The notes under the pieces: model-generated
What the model was told of the DNA's origin: nothing
The model's database searches: none
The model's input: the letters and a program-made list of their open reading frames with translations, nothing else
Position numbers and translations under genes: made by a program
Assembly: GCA_945283395.1 (NCBI GenBank)
Contig: CALYQH010000001.1
Coordinates: 1-27,434 of the forward strand
Source: an uncultured Ventosimonas sp.
GTDB taxonomy: Bacteria > Pseudomonadota > Gammaproteobacteria > Pseudomonadales > Pseudomonadaceae
Length of the DNA: 27,434 nucleotides
Reading direction: 5' to 3'
In this document: positions 13,762 through 21,949 of the stretch, piece after piece
Position numbering within the stretch: position 1 is the first letter of the stretch
Layout of the letters: every line of letters begins with the position of its first letter

Positions 13762-14495
13762 TTAGGGAAATGAATATGGCTGTGCTAGAGGCTTTTCAAA
13801 TAAGCGCAACCATGGATGCTAAAAGACCTACGTTATTAAGTCCATCTAATGTATTTTATGACATTCTCAATGATCTGAAAAATAGATTCTCTCTATTATT
13901 TGAATCAAAGTCAGGTCTTTTGGCTGAGACTATGTGTAGGCGTACTGAAAAGGTTAGCAAGAATAATGTCTACATGAGCTTAAAAGAAGTTAGTAAGGAT
14001 TTTACGTTATCCAATCCAGAACTCAACAAACCTGTTAGATCAGCATTAGCTCAATCTATATCTGAAAATGTAAATCTTATCAAAACAATACCTAGAGAGC
14101 ATTTTGATAGATTATCAGAGCGAATAACTAAAGCTGTAACTGAGGGTAACGGTCAAGAGGATATTCTAAAAGCTGTTAAAGAAGTAGGCAGTATTACTGA
14201 CAGGAAAGTTAAAAACATAGCAGCCGATCAGACCAGAAAAGCTTACAACGCTATAAACAAGGAAAGGCTTAGTAATTTAGGTGTTAAAAAGTTCGAATGG
14301 CTTCATACAGGCGGTAGTCGTGAGCCTCGTGAATATCACATGAATCGATATCCTGCGGGCTTAAACGGCGGAGTATTTAGTTTTGATGATCCTCCTGTTA
14401 TTGATGAAAAAACAGGGCAAAAAGGATTGCCCGGTGATGCTTATAACTGTAGATGCAGAATACTGCCAGTAGTGGAATTTAATAATGACGAATAG
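13674..14495 (+). CDS. Phage minor head protein (MuF-like)
   Basis: A 273-residue protein whose C-terminus carries the Mu gpF-like minor head domain: FEWLHTGGSREPREYH, then a loop and LPGDAYNCRCRILPVVEF, with the conserved CRC near the end. The preceding region has the helix ADQTRKAYNAINKERLSNLGV. Such proteins are injected or structural head components near the portal. The start lies 88 bases inside the portal gene; RIESEYRVKLRALVREM looks homologous, so the early ATG at 13674 is kept. It overlaps the protease gene by 11 bases. Confidence 0.85.
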   Translation: MARARTRKGSALNYNTRIESEYRVKLRALVREMNMAVLEAFQISATMDAKRPTLLSPSNVFYDILNDLKNRFSLLFESKSGLLAETMCRRTEKVSKNNVYMSLKEVSKDFTLSNPELNKPVRSALAQSISENVNLIKTIPREHFDRLSERITKAVTEGNGQEDILKAVKEVGSITDRKVKNIAADQTRKAYNAINKERLSNLGVKKFEWLHTGGSREPREYHMNRYPAGLNGGVFSFDDPPVIDEKTGQKGLPGDAYNCRCRILPVVEFNNDE

Positions 14496-15663
14496 ACAAT
14501 ACGATATTAACGGCTATTTTGAAATAAAAGGAAATCCCCTCTCTAAAGTTGGAGTTTTCGAGTATTTGGGGGCTGATATTCCTGGGGCGCCCAAGAAAGA
14601 TGAAATATATAACGTACTTAGACCAGAAGAAGAGCTAAGTAATCCTGAGTGTATAGCTTCCTTTAACAAAATACCTATTATAGATAATCATGTCATGCTT
14701 GGTGATAGCTATACCCCGCCAGAAGATAAGGGGGTAGAAGGAACGACAGGTGACATTATCTTCTACGAGCCGCCATTTCTAAAAGGCGATATAAAAATAT
14801 TTAGCACTTCTCTTAAAGAAAAAATAGAGCAGGGCAAAACAGAACTGTCTTGTGGTTATAGATGTGTCTATGAGTATTCACCAGGTGAATGGAATGGGCA
14901 GAAATATGACTACATACAGCGCAAGATCAGGGGCAACCATATAGCCCTTGTCAATCAAGGTAGGATGGGGGCAGATGTGGCAGTCCTTGACAACGCCATA
15001 GCCCTAGATCATTACAAAATTACATTAGATGAGGGTTTTACTAAAATGACAGAACCAGTCAAAGAAAATGAAGCGGTGAAAGTCACAGACATGACACCAG
15101 AAGAAAAGGTGGCTAGGATTACAGAACTTAAAGCAGAATTAGCAGCTTTACAAGAAGATCCAGCAACTGATCAGGAGCCAGACATTAAGGAGTCGGCTAA
15201 AGATGCAGAGCCAGACAAAACAGTAGAAGCGGCGGCTCAAGTAGCGCAGCAAGCCGAGCAAGTAGCTCAAGTCGCAGAAGCGGTAGCTGAACAAGCAGAT
15301 AAAACTAGTGAACAAGTTCAAGCTGTGGCTGCCGCTATTGATCCTGCAAAAATTGAAGCCGCTATGGATGCAAAAATCAAGGAAGAAGTTCAGAAAGTTG
15401 TTAAGGCTAGAGAAAAAGACTTAACAGATAAGAATGCACTTTATGAAAAGGTATCACTAATTGTAGGCGCATTCGATCATAGTGCAATGTCTTCTGCTGA
15501 TTTAGCGTCTTATACCTGTAAAAAGCTAGGTATGAGCATTGAAAAAGGTCAAGAAAAAGCAGCTTTAAATGGCTTCTTAGCGGCTTATAAAGTACCTACG
15601 CAAACTGTTATCGCGCAAGACAGCAGTGTAACTCTTCCATGTTTAAAAAGTATTGGAGCGTAA
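14485..15663 (+). CDS. DUF2213 prohead protease with scaffold-like C-terminus
   Basis: A 392-residue protein. Residues 1-180 match the DUF2213 prohead protease family: an IIDNHVMLGD block, then TELSCGYRCVYEYSPGEW near residue 120 (with the probable nucleophile Ser), and RGNHIALVNQGRMG near 150. From about residue 200 the protein becomes a long Ala/Gln/Glu-rich coiled coil (AAQVAQQAEQVAQVAEAVAE), as expected for a protease fused to its own scaffold. It would organise and then mature the procapsid. Confidence 0.85.
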   Translation: MTNRQYDINGYFEIKGNPLSKVGVFEYLGADIPGAPKKDEIYNVLRPEEELSNPECIASFNKIPIIDNHVMLGDSYTPPEDKGVEGTTGDIIFYEPPFLKGDIKIFSTSLKEKIEQGKTELSCGYRCVYEYSPGEWNGQKYDYIQRKIRGNHIALVNQGRMGADVAVLDNAIALDHYKITLDEGFTKMTEPVKENEAVKVTDMTPEEKVARITELKAELAALQEDPATDQEPDIKESAKDAEPDKTVEAAAQVAQQAEQVAQVAEAVAEQADKTSEQVQAVAAAIDPAKIEAAMDAKIKEEVQKVVKAREKDLTDKNALYEKVSLIVGAFDHSAMSSADLASYTCKKLGMSIEKGQEKAALNGFLAAYKVPTQTVIAQDSSVTLPCLKSIGA

Positions 15664-15666
15664 AAG

Positions 15667-16173
15667 ATGGCATTTCCAAATAAAATCAATACAGGTTTAG
15701 CGCGTGGCGTACCTGGCGATATTGCAACATATAGTCCTCACCGTGGTACAGCTAGATTTTTACAGTCTACTGATGCAGCTAATAACGTATTTGGCCGCTA
15801 TTTCACATTAAATACTGTGGGCGAAGAAGTTTATGCTCAGGCAGGTGGAACGGGTGCTTTTGGAGGAATATTAGTTCACTCAAAAGAACATGCTCGCTGT
15901 TTGTGTGGTAATGATCCTTTATTTAGCTTACCTAATGGCAAATGGGGTACGTTACTAGAAATGGGTTGCGTGTATATCCAACTGCCTACTGGAGTAACAG
16001 CTAAAGAAGGTGATTTAGTTAAATACACAGTCGCTACTGGCGTGCTAGGTGTAGGTGAAGTAACTCCCCCAGCTGAAGGACAGGATGCTACAGAAGCGCA
16101 AGTGCTTAATGCTGTTATTTATCGTGGCAATGTAGCTGATGGCGATATTGCAGTTATTAAAATTACTAACTAA
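15667..16173 (+). CDS. Capsid cement (decoration) protein, gp24-like
   Basis: A 168-residue beta-rich protein of the structural cement Gp24 group that decorates the capsid surface. It opens MAFPNKINTGLARGVPGDIA and has GGTGAFGGILVHSKEHA near residue 60; the family typically starts with a similar 'vp....G.pGe.A'. Its place between protease and major capsid is the standard order. Confidence 0.8.
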   Translation: MAFPNKINTGLARGVPGDIATYSPHRGTARFLQSTDAANNVFGRYFTLNTVGEEVYAQAGGTGAFGGILVHSKEHARCLCGNDPLFSLPNGKWGTLLEMGCVYIQLPTGVTAKEGDLVKYTVATGVLGVGEVTPPAEGQDATEAQVLNAVIYRGNVADGDIAVIKITN

Positions 16174-16179
16174 GGTTGA

Positions 16180-17307
16180 ATGAAAATGAAATGTAAAACA
16201 CATTCGTGCATCAAGCCACGTGGTGGTTATGAGTTCCACGAAAAGATCAAAAAAGAGTTTACACAAGATTCGGTAGCAAATTATAGACAGTTAGCCGCTA
16301 TTGGTATTGGTCTAGATAAAGCGCCCGTCATGGCTAGAGAGCATAAAAAAGCTTTAGAAGCTATAGGCATGGATGCGCTGTCTACTAATCCATCTATTCC
16401 TACTGATATTAACTATTTGCGTACCTTTTTACCAGGTCTTGTTTATGTTATCACCCAGCCTAGAGATGCAGATACTTTGCTAGGTGTTACCACTGTAGGT
16501 AATTGGGAAGACGAGAGCATTGTTCAGGGCATGATTGAGCCTACAGGTGATGTTAATCTTTATGGTGATTATTCGGATGTTCCTTTCTCGAGCTGGAATC
16601 CAGCGACAGAAGAACGAGATATTGTGCGGTTTGAATCAGGATTAGAAGTGGGTCACTTAGAGGAACTACGTACTAATAAAGCTGGTTATAACAGCGTTAA
16701 CGAAAAACGCGCAGCAGTATCTTTAGCTTTAGAGTTAAAGCGTGATGAAATTGCTTTTTATGGCTATAACAATGGCACTAATCGTACATACGGCATGTTA
16801 AACGAGCCCTCTTTATCGCCTTATTTAACATTGCCTAGTGGTGGTAATTGGGAAACTAAAAGCTTTGCCGATATTCAAGGCGATATTATCTATATTCTCA
16901 ATGCCTTGCAAACTCAGTCAGCAGGCGTTATTAAAGTTATGGGTGAAGGGGCAAGCCAAATTACCTTGGTCTTACCTAATAACCGTATTAATTATTTATC
17001 TGCTACTGATTCAGGTAAGAGTTTAAGACAGTGGTTACAAGAAACTTATCCTAATGTACGTGTAACTTCAACATCTCGTTTAGATGAAGCCAACGGCGGA
17101 GCTAATGTAATGTATGCCTATGCCGAAGAGGTTAATGACGGTGCATCAACCGATAATCAACGCACATTTGATCAGTTGGTTGTTAATAGATTATATGCGT
17201 TAGGCAATGAAAGCCGCCTAAAAACCTATGTTGAAGCCTATAGTAATGCGTTATCAGGCACTCTAGCTAAGCGCCCATACGCTATTGCCCGCGCCACTGG
17301 TTTATAA
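16180..17307 (+). CDS. Major capsid protein (DUF2184 family)
   Basis: A 375-residue capsid subunit of the DUF2184/Major_capside family, expected to adopt the HK97 fold. Recognisable blocks: DINYLRTFLPGLVYVITQPRDADTLLG near residue 70, TVGNWEDESIVQGM, then LELKRDEIAFYGYN and GMLNEPSL. The C-terminus (LSGTLAKRPYAIARATGL) is characteristic. The order cement, capsid, connector proteins agrees. Confidence 0.9.
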   Translation: MKMKCKTHSCIKPRGGYEFHEKIKKEFTQDSVANYRQLAAIGIGLDKAPVMAREHKKALEAIGMDALSTNPSIPTDINYLRTFLPGLVYVITQPRDADTLLGVTTVGNWEDESIVQGMIEPTGDVNLYGDYSDVPFSSWNPATEERDIVRFESGLEVGHLEELRTNKAGYNSVNEKRAAVSLALELKRDEIAFYGYNNGTNRTYGMLNEPSLSPYLTLPSGGNWETKSFADIQGDIIYILNALQTQSAGVIKVMGEGASQITLVLPNNRINYLSATDSGKSLRQWLQETYPNVRVTSTSRLDEANGGANVMYAYAEEVNDGASTDNQRTFDQLVVNRLYALGNESRLKTYVEAYSNALSGTLAKRPYAIARATGL

Positions 17308-17316
17308 GGAGAGATT

Positions 17317-17709
17317 ATGAGCGTCTATGTATACTCAACCCTTTCTGCTGATATGGCGTATGTTAAGTTTGATACTTCTCCTGCTGGAATTAAAACTCCA
17401 GCCAAGAAAATTATCATTGCTGGGCAAGCTAATATAGCAGATAAGCGCCTTGATACACCAAAAGGCAAAGTAACTGAAGTATCAAACGAAGATTATGCTT
17501 TACTTCAAGAGATACCAGTGTTTCAGCTTCACGTTAAAAACGGTCATATCAAAGTTGAAAATAGCAAAAAGGAAGTGGAGAAAGTAGTAGAAGCTGATAT
17601 GTCTCCTAAAGATAAGTCAGCTCCTAAAACACCCAAAGACTACAAAAGTAAAAAGTCTAAGGATGGTACTACCTTCGAAAACGAACCCACTACAGGGAAA
17701 GCTGATTAA
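17317..17709 (+). CDS. Hypothetical head-region protein
   Basis: A 130-residue protein. Residues 1-90 are beta-rich (MSVYVYSTLSADMAYVKF; TEVSNEDYALLQEIPVFQLH), and the last 40 are a Lys/Ser/Pro-rich, probably disordered tail. Proteins with the same 'vs..d...L...pvF.lH...G' stretch occur between capsid and connector genes in related phages, with no assigned role. AAGGAGAG precedes its ATG. Confidence 0.6.
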   Translation: MSVYVYSTLSADMAYVKFDTSPAGIKTPAKKIIIAGQANIADKRLDTPKGKVTEVSNEDYALLQEIPVFQLHVKNGHIKVENSKKEVEKVVEADMSPKDKSAPKTPKDYKSKKSKDGTTFENEPTTGKAD

Positions 17710-18125
17710 TGGATATTAAAGCATTTAGACTAAAATACCCACAATTCGCAGATGAGATTAAGTATCCAGATGCCTACCTATTGAATTTTTGGGAGTTTGC
17801 TGAATGCTTAATATCTTTTGTTTGTAAATGTAGCGATAAAGCAAGGGAGTTATTAGTAGCTCACCTTGCAAGTCTTGATCCTAGCAAAAGTAGTGAAGAA
17901 GGCAATGGCTCTAGCGGGGTTATTGCTTCTGCCTCAATAGATAAAGTGTCCGTTTCTTTTGCTCAAAACCCTACTAGCTCAGAATGGGCGTGGTGGCTCA
18001 ATAAATCATCTTACGGGGAGTTATTGTCTATGCTATTAAGGCAATGCTCTGTAGGCGGTGATTATATAGGTGGCTATCCTGAAAGATCAGGCTTTAGAAA
18101 AATAGGTGGCGGATTTGTCGGTTAA
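17709..18125 (+). CDS. Head-tail connector (DUF4054 family)
   Basis: A 138-residue protein of the DUF4054 group, which sits below the portal as an adaptor. It opens FRLKYPQFADEIKYPDAYL, then LLVAHLASL, and ends GYPERSGFRKIGGGFVG, all typical. Middle residues ISVSF-like (IDKVSVSFAQNP) and WAWWLNKSSYGE fit the family. TAATG overlap at its start and 20-base overlap at its end. Confidence 0.85.
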   Translation: MDIKAFRLKYPQFADEIKYPDAYLLNFWEFAECLISFVCKCSDKARELLVAHLASLDPSKSSEEGNGSSGVIASASIDKVSVSFAQNPTSSEWAWWLNKSSYGELLSMLLRQCSVGGDYIGGYPERSGFRKIGGGFVG

Positions 18126-18597
18126 GCTGGAACGAAAAAGCCGAATGCTAGAAATTCAGGAAGGGCTTGAAAGTATTGCTAAAAAACAAGCTCGTACTGG
18201 ATGGTTTCAATCTGCTAAATATCCTGACGGAACACCAGTTTCTTTAGTGGCAGTTGCTAATGAGTATGGGCATGGTTCAACTCCTCCCAGGTCTTTCGTT
18301 AGGCCAACTATTGAGCAACAACGAAATACATGGATTAACTTATTAAAGCAAGGCGCTCAAGCTGTTGCAAATGGTGAAAAGACTATTGAGCAAGTACTTG
18401 AATTAGTTGGACTTAAGGCTGCGGGTGATATAGCAAAAACCATAAGCGCTATTCAATCACCTCCACTTAAAGAATCAACTATTAAGGCTAGAGAACGCCG
18501 CTACGCCAAAAAAGGTAAACGAGGCAATCTTGATAAGCCTTTGGTTGATTCTGCTTTAATGATCAATTCAATAACCGCTGTTGTTGAGGATAGATAA
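18106..18597 (+). CDS. Neck/tail-completion protein (HK97 gp10-like)
   Basis: A 163-residue protein resembling HK97 gp10-type and related neck or tail completion proteins. The hallmark is VANEYGHGSTPPRSFVRPTIEQQ near residue 50, an 'EyG....pPRpFlrp.' motif, followed by SPPLKESTIKARERR and LVDSALMINSI. Both the GTG at 18106 and the TTG at 18115 are possible starts. The latter has GGTGG nearby. Confidence 0.75.
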   Translation: MADLSVKLERKSRMLEIQEGLESIAKKQARTGWFQSAKYPDGTPVSLVAVANEYGHGSTPPRSFVRPTIEQQRNTWINLLKQGAQAVANGEKTIEQVLELVGLKAAGDIAKTISAIQSPPLKESTIKARERRYAKKGKRGNLDKPLVDSALMINSITAVVEDR

Positions 18598-18959
18598 TGT
18601 TTAACAATCTTTTAAATACTGCTTTACGAGCAATCCCTAAGCAATCAGTAGACTATTATCAATTCATGAGCAGAGAAACTAATGAAGCAGGGCGTGATGT
18701 TTCCGTTTACGCTGATGCAATTACTTTAACTGGAAGTTTTCAGGCTGTTTCATGGGATAGGATACAATTTTTAGGGCTTGATTCTGAAAAAGAATATGTA
18801 GCCTTTTATACATCTAATGACTTATTGAATATCGAACGTGACACCTCAGGCGATCAGATAGGTTTTCAAGGAAAACGTTATCAGATTATTGGTAAACCTA
18901 ATGATTGGGTGCGTCAGGATGGATGGAATGGCGTACTGTGCGTAAAAATTTATGACTGA
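18597..18959 (+). CDS. Head-closure/collar-like protein
   Basis: A 120-residue beta-rich protein in the position of a head-closure or collar protein, between the gp10-like protein and the tail terminator. Readable features: the N-terminal helix NLLNTALRAIPKQSVDYYQF, ITLTGSFQAVSWDRIQFLGL, then IGFQGKRYQIIGKPNDWVRQDGW, where a 'yrIvgk.dW...dGW' ending is seen in related phage collar proteins. The assignment is mostly positional. Confidence 0.6.
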   Translation: MFNNLLNTALRAIPKQSVDYYQFMSRETNEAGRDVSVYADAITLTGSFQAVSWDRIQFLGLDSEKEYVAFYTSNDLLNIERDTSGDQIGFQGKRYQIIGKPNDWVRQDGWNGVLCVKIYD

Positions 18960-19464
18960 GAATGAAATTTATAAAGCTATCAGATCAGAATTGATTGCTA
19001 ATTTAAATAAAATAGAGGTTAAGCAAGCACAGCAAAATACCCAACAAGGGATTAGCTTTAATCCAGTTATATACATGTTTTTTATTTCGCATTATAGATA
19101 TGGCTATTTACAACGTTTAGATTTCCCAGAAGGCGATGTAATAAAACATATAGAAAGGCAACCATACGAAACTGTACTCCAGTTTACAGGACAGGTTTTA
19201 GAAAATCCTGATACTCAACTAACTTCCTTAGATATTTTGAATGATGCGGCTGATATTCTGCAAGGCGATAAAGGTCGCCTATCACTTAAAGAAAAAGGAA
19301 TAAAAGTTTTACGAATTACAGATATTAGACATGTCTTTACTTTGGATGAACAAGGTCGCAATCAATCTACTCCTTCCTTTGATCTGACCATTCAGCATGA
19401 AAGAGTCAAAGAATCAACAACACCAATTACACAGTCCTTTGAATTTAAAAAATATAGGGTTTAA
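18952..19464 (+). CDS. Neck/tail terminator protein (gp12-like)
   Basis: A 170-residue protein resembling the phage neck terminator gp12-like group, which caps the tail and joins it to the head. Features: VIYMFFISHYRYGYLQR near residue 40, YETVLQFTGQVL, SLDILNDAADILQ, and IRHVFTLDEQGRNQSTPSFDLTI near 125. Position just before the sheath gene is as expected in contractile phages. It overlaps the preceding gene by eight bases. Confidence 0.7.
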   Translation: MTENEIYKAIRSELIANLNKIEVKQAQQNTQQGISFNPVIYMFFISHYRYGYLQRLDFPEGDVIKHIERQPYETVLQFTGQVLENPDTQLTSLDILNDAADILQGDKGRLSLKEKGIKVLRITDIRHVFTLDEQGRNQSTPSFDLTIQHERVKESTTPITQSFEFKKYRV

Positions 19465-19466
19465 CT

Positions 19467-20954
19467 ATGGCTATTAGTTTTAAGAAATACATTGATATAA
19501 CGTCAGGTGTAGGCGGAGGTGCGGGCGTAAGAGAACGTGATTTAATAACACGTATCTTTACTACCAATCCTTTAGTGCCTGCTGGCTCTTACCTTGAAAT
19601 GGATAATATAGAAGATGTGGTGGATTATTTTGGTTCATCGTCAGATGAGTACAAACGATCAGCTTTCTATTTTGGGTGGATCAGTAAATCTATCGCAAGG
19701 GCAAAGAAGATTAGCTTTGCTCGTTGGGTAGATGTTGACTCAATCCCTCGTATTTTTGGGGTTAAGAAAGCACAAAGCCTAAATGCTTGGCAGGCTATCA
19801 CTTCTGGAAGTTTAACCTTGACTATTGGCGGGCAATCTCAAGAATTGGTTGGATTAGATTTTTCGACTGCAACAAGCCTCTCAAATATATCAGATATTAT
19901 CAATACAGCCGTAAAATCTAAAGTTGGTGATATGTGGGTTAATGCTAATAGTTTTTATGACGCCGTTAATAGACGCTTTATATTTGAGGGTGGTGAGGCG
20001 ACTAATGCCATTATATCAGCTAGTGGTAACGTAGCCGATCTAATGGGTTGGTCAACAGGTGCCATCTACTCAGATGGTGCATTAGCTCAGTCGGTAGTTG
20101 ATACATTGATAGACTCTGTAGATGCCTCTAATAACTTTGCTTCATTTTTGTTCATGCCAGCGTTAACTGATGAGCAAATCATAGAGTTGGCGGAGTGGAA
20201 TGATACTCAGAACGTAATGTATATGTATCTAGTTCCTTGCTTAGCCAGCAATTCTGAATCTTTAAGCGCTGCGCTAATAGGTTATTCAGGAGTGTCATTG
20301 ACACTTACACCTACCGAAGGTGAATATGATGAAATGATACCTGGAATTGTATTAGCCGCTACTGATTATTCAAAAAGAAACGCTAGTCAAAATTATATGT
20401 TCCAACAATTTCCAGAGCTAACGGCAAAAGTAACTAATACTCCAGACTCTAATACCTACGATAATCTCAGGGTTAACTATTACGGACAAACACAGACTGC
20501 TGGACAAAAGATAGCGTTTTATCAACGTGGTGTAATGATGGGTGGCAGTCAAGATCTTGTTGACCATAATATCTATGGCAATGAAACATGGCTAAAAGAT
20601 GCTCTAGCAGCACAGCTAATGTCATTATTATTATCTGTAAATCGTGTACCAGCGAATGATAATGGAAGATCGCAAATACTTGCAATTATTCAGTCAAAGA
20701 TTGAGCAGGCGCTTAAAAATGGGACTATTAGCGTAGGTAAGACATTAACAGCAGTACAAAAACTCTATATTAGTGAGCTAACTGGAGATGAGCTGGCTTG
20801 GCAGCAAGTTCAGAATATTGGTTACTGGATTGATTGCTGGATGGAGTCTTATGTTACGCAAGATGGACGTACAGAATTTAAAGCCATTTATCGTTTAATT
20901 TATTCAAAAGATGATGCTGTTCGCAAGGTCGAAGGCACTCATACCCTAATTTAA
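19467..20954 (+). CDS. Tail sheath protein (DUF3383)
   Basis: A 495-residue contractile tail sheath of the DUF3383 family. It contains GVRERDLITRIFTTNPLVPAG (residues about 24-44), FGSSSDEYKRSAFYFGWISK, then YGQTQTAGQKIAFYQRGVMMGG, LKDALAAQLMSLLLSVNRVP, and the C-terminal YRLIYSKDDAVRKVEGTHTLI typical of the family. The presence of a sheath makes this a myovirus-type particle. Confidence 0.9.
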   Translation: MAISFKKYIDITSGVGGGAGVRERDLITRIFTTNPLVPAGSYLEMDNIEDVVDYFGSSSDEYKRSAFYFGWISKSIARAKKISFARWVDVDSIPRIFGVKKAQSLNAWQAITSGSLTLTIGGQSQELVGLDFSTATSLSNISDIINTAVKSKVGDMWVNANSFYDAVNRRFIFEGGEATNAIISASGNVADLMGWSTGAIYSDGALAQSVVDTLIDSVDASNNFASFLFMPALTDEQIIELAEWNDTQNVMYMYLVPCLASNSESLSAALIGYSGVSLTLTPTEGEYDEMIPGIVLAATDYSKRNASQNYMFQQFPELTAKVTNTPDSNTYDNLRVNYYGQTQTAGQKIAFYQRGVMMGGSQDLVDHNIYGNETWLKDALAAQLMSLLLSVNRVPANDNGRSQILAIIQSKIEQALKNGTISVGKTLTAVQKLYISELTGDELAWQQVQNIGYWIDCWMESYVTQDGRTEFKAIYRLIYSKDDAVRKVEGTHTLI

Positions 20955-20964
20955 GGAGCTAATA

Positions 20965-21408
20965 ATGCAAGATATTTCAGGGTTTGGCTTACAGGTTCGC
21001 ATTGTTGCCTCAGTAAGCTTTCCGTCAGGCTTTACAGTAACTCAGTTTGCTGACGATGCCGATCCTTTCAATTTTCCAGATATGCAAATAGCTGATTCTG
21101 CAATGGGGTTAAATGGTGATTTAGTTGTATGGTCTACTGCTAATCCAATCAATCCTGTTATTAGTGTGATTCCTAATACAGAAGATGACAGAAACTTATC
21201 GATGTTATTAGAGGCTAATAGGGTAGGCAGAGGTAAAAAGTCTGTACAGGATAATATTACTATAACGGCTATTTATCCAGACGGTCGCAATATAACACTT
21301 ATCAACGGTAAATTAACCAATGGCCCAGCAGGTAAAACAGTTAGTAGCTCAGGCCGGCTCGGCACTAGAGCTTATACTTTTGCCTTTGAAAATAAGGTGG
21401 GCGATTAA
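20965..21408 (+). CDS. Tail tube protein (DUF3277-like)
   Basis: A 147-residue protein directly after the sheath with a good AAGGAG ribosome site. It resembles the DUF3277 group, read as the tail tube: GFTVTQFADDADPFNFPD (residues about 24-41), LVVWSTANPINPVISVIPNT, a loop, and LTNGPAGKTVSSSGRLGTRAYTFAFE near the end. The 'GF.vt.fadDaDp' block is diagnostic. Confidence 0.8.
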   Translation: MQDISGFGLQVRIVASVSFPSGFTVTQFADDADPFNFPDMQIADSAMGLNGDLVVWSTANPINPVISVIPNTEDDRNLSMLLEANRVGRGKKSVQDNITITAIYPDGRNITLINGKLTNGPAGKTVSSSGRLGTRAYTFAFENKVGD

Positions 21409-21845
21409 TGATTGATCCGAAAGAGATAACAATAGCTGATAGCAATGGAATTGATAGAAAATATATTATTTCAAAGATTCCTTATGCTTCGGGCGGTCGT
21501 GAAATATGTTCTCAGTATTTGCCAACCGCTATGCCTAAGGTGGGTAATTATCAATTAAACCACGAGCTTTTTCTTAAAATGATGAAGTTTGTAAGCGTGG
21601 TTATTGAAGATAGAGAGATTCCGTTATCTACAACAGCACTAATAGATAATCATATACCTGACTTTATTACAGGCATCAAGATTGAAAAAGAAATGCTGGA
21701 GTACAATACGGGTTTTTTTCAAAATGGCGAGATCTCAACTACCTTAAAAACATTAAGTCAGAATATACAACCATTTCTTATCAAAATATTGAGCCAATTG
21801 AAGGACTTCTCATCGCAGAAGGGAGAGCAACGCTCAAAGAGTTAA
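21408..21845 (+). CDS. Tail assembly chaperone, short form (G-like)
   Basis: A 145-residue protein between tube and tape measure, the place of tail assembly chaperones. It opens with KEITIADSNGIDRKYIISKI and has ALIDNHIPDFITGIKIEKEM near residue 80. At codons 102-104 the message reads GGT TTT TTT, a T_TTT_TTT slippery heptamer at 21713-21719; after it the -1 frame is open for 76 codons. The short form is produced by ribosomes that do not shift; the extended form by those that do. Confidence 0.8.
   Translation: MIDPKEITIADSNGIDRKYIISKIPYASGGREICSQYLPTAMPKVGNYQLNHELFLKMMKFVSVVIEDREIPLSTTALIDNHIPDFITGIKIEKEMLEYNTGFFQNGEISTTLKTLSQNIQPFLIKILSQLKDFSSQKGEQRSKS
21713..21719 (+). other. Programmed -1 ribosomal frameshift site
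   Basis: Seven T in the phase T_TTT_TTT, preceded by GG and followed by C. The P- and A-site codons can both slip back one base and still pair as TTT. The -1 frame continues without a stop to 21949, and that frame contains the second chaperone domain. Position and layout match G/GT frameshifting in lambda-type tail genes. Confidence 0.8.
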
Positions 21846-21949
21846 AAACTGAGTATAGCGTAGAAGATGTAATGCTGATGTGGGAAACCATCGCAGTGCC
21901 ACGCTATAACGAGTACCTCGCCATTGAAAAATCAAAAAGGAAAAAGTAA
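21719..21949 (+). CDS. Tail assembly chaperone, frameshift extension (T-like)
   Basis: Reading in the -1 frame from 21719 gives 76 residues ending in TAA at 21947-21949. Its C-terminal part, YSVEDVMLMWETIAVPRYNE, then a basic EKSKRKK, is like the T domain of tail chaperones. There is no usable separate start with a ribosome site, so it is made only as a fusion of about 180 residues with the upstream frame. Its stop overlaps the tape-measure ATG as TAATG. Confidence 0.8.
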   Translation, partial: SKWRDLNYLKNIKSEYTTISYQNIEPIEGLLIAEGRATLKELKTEYSVEDVMLMWETIAVPRYNEYLAIEKSKRKK

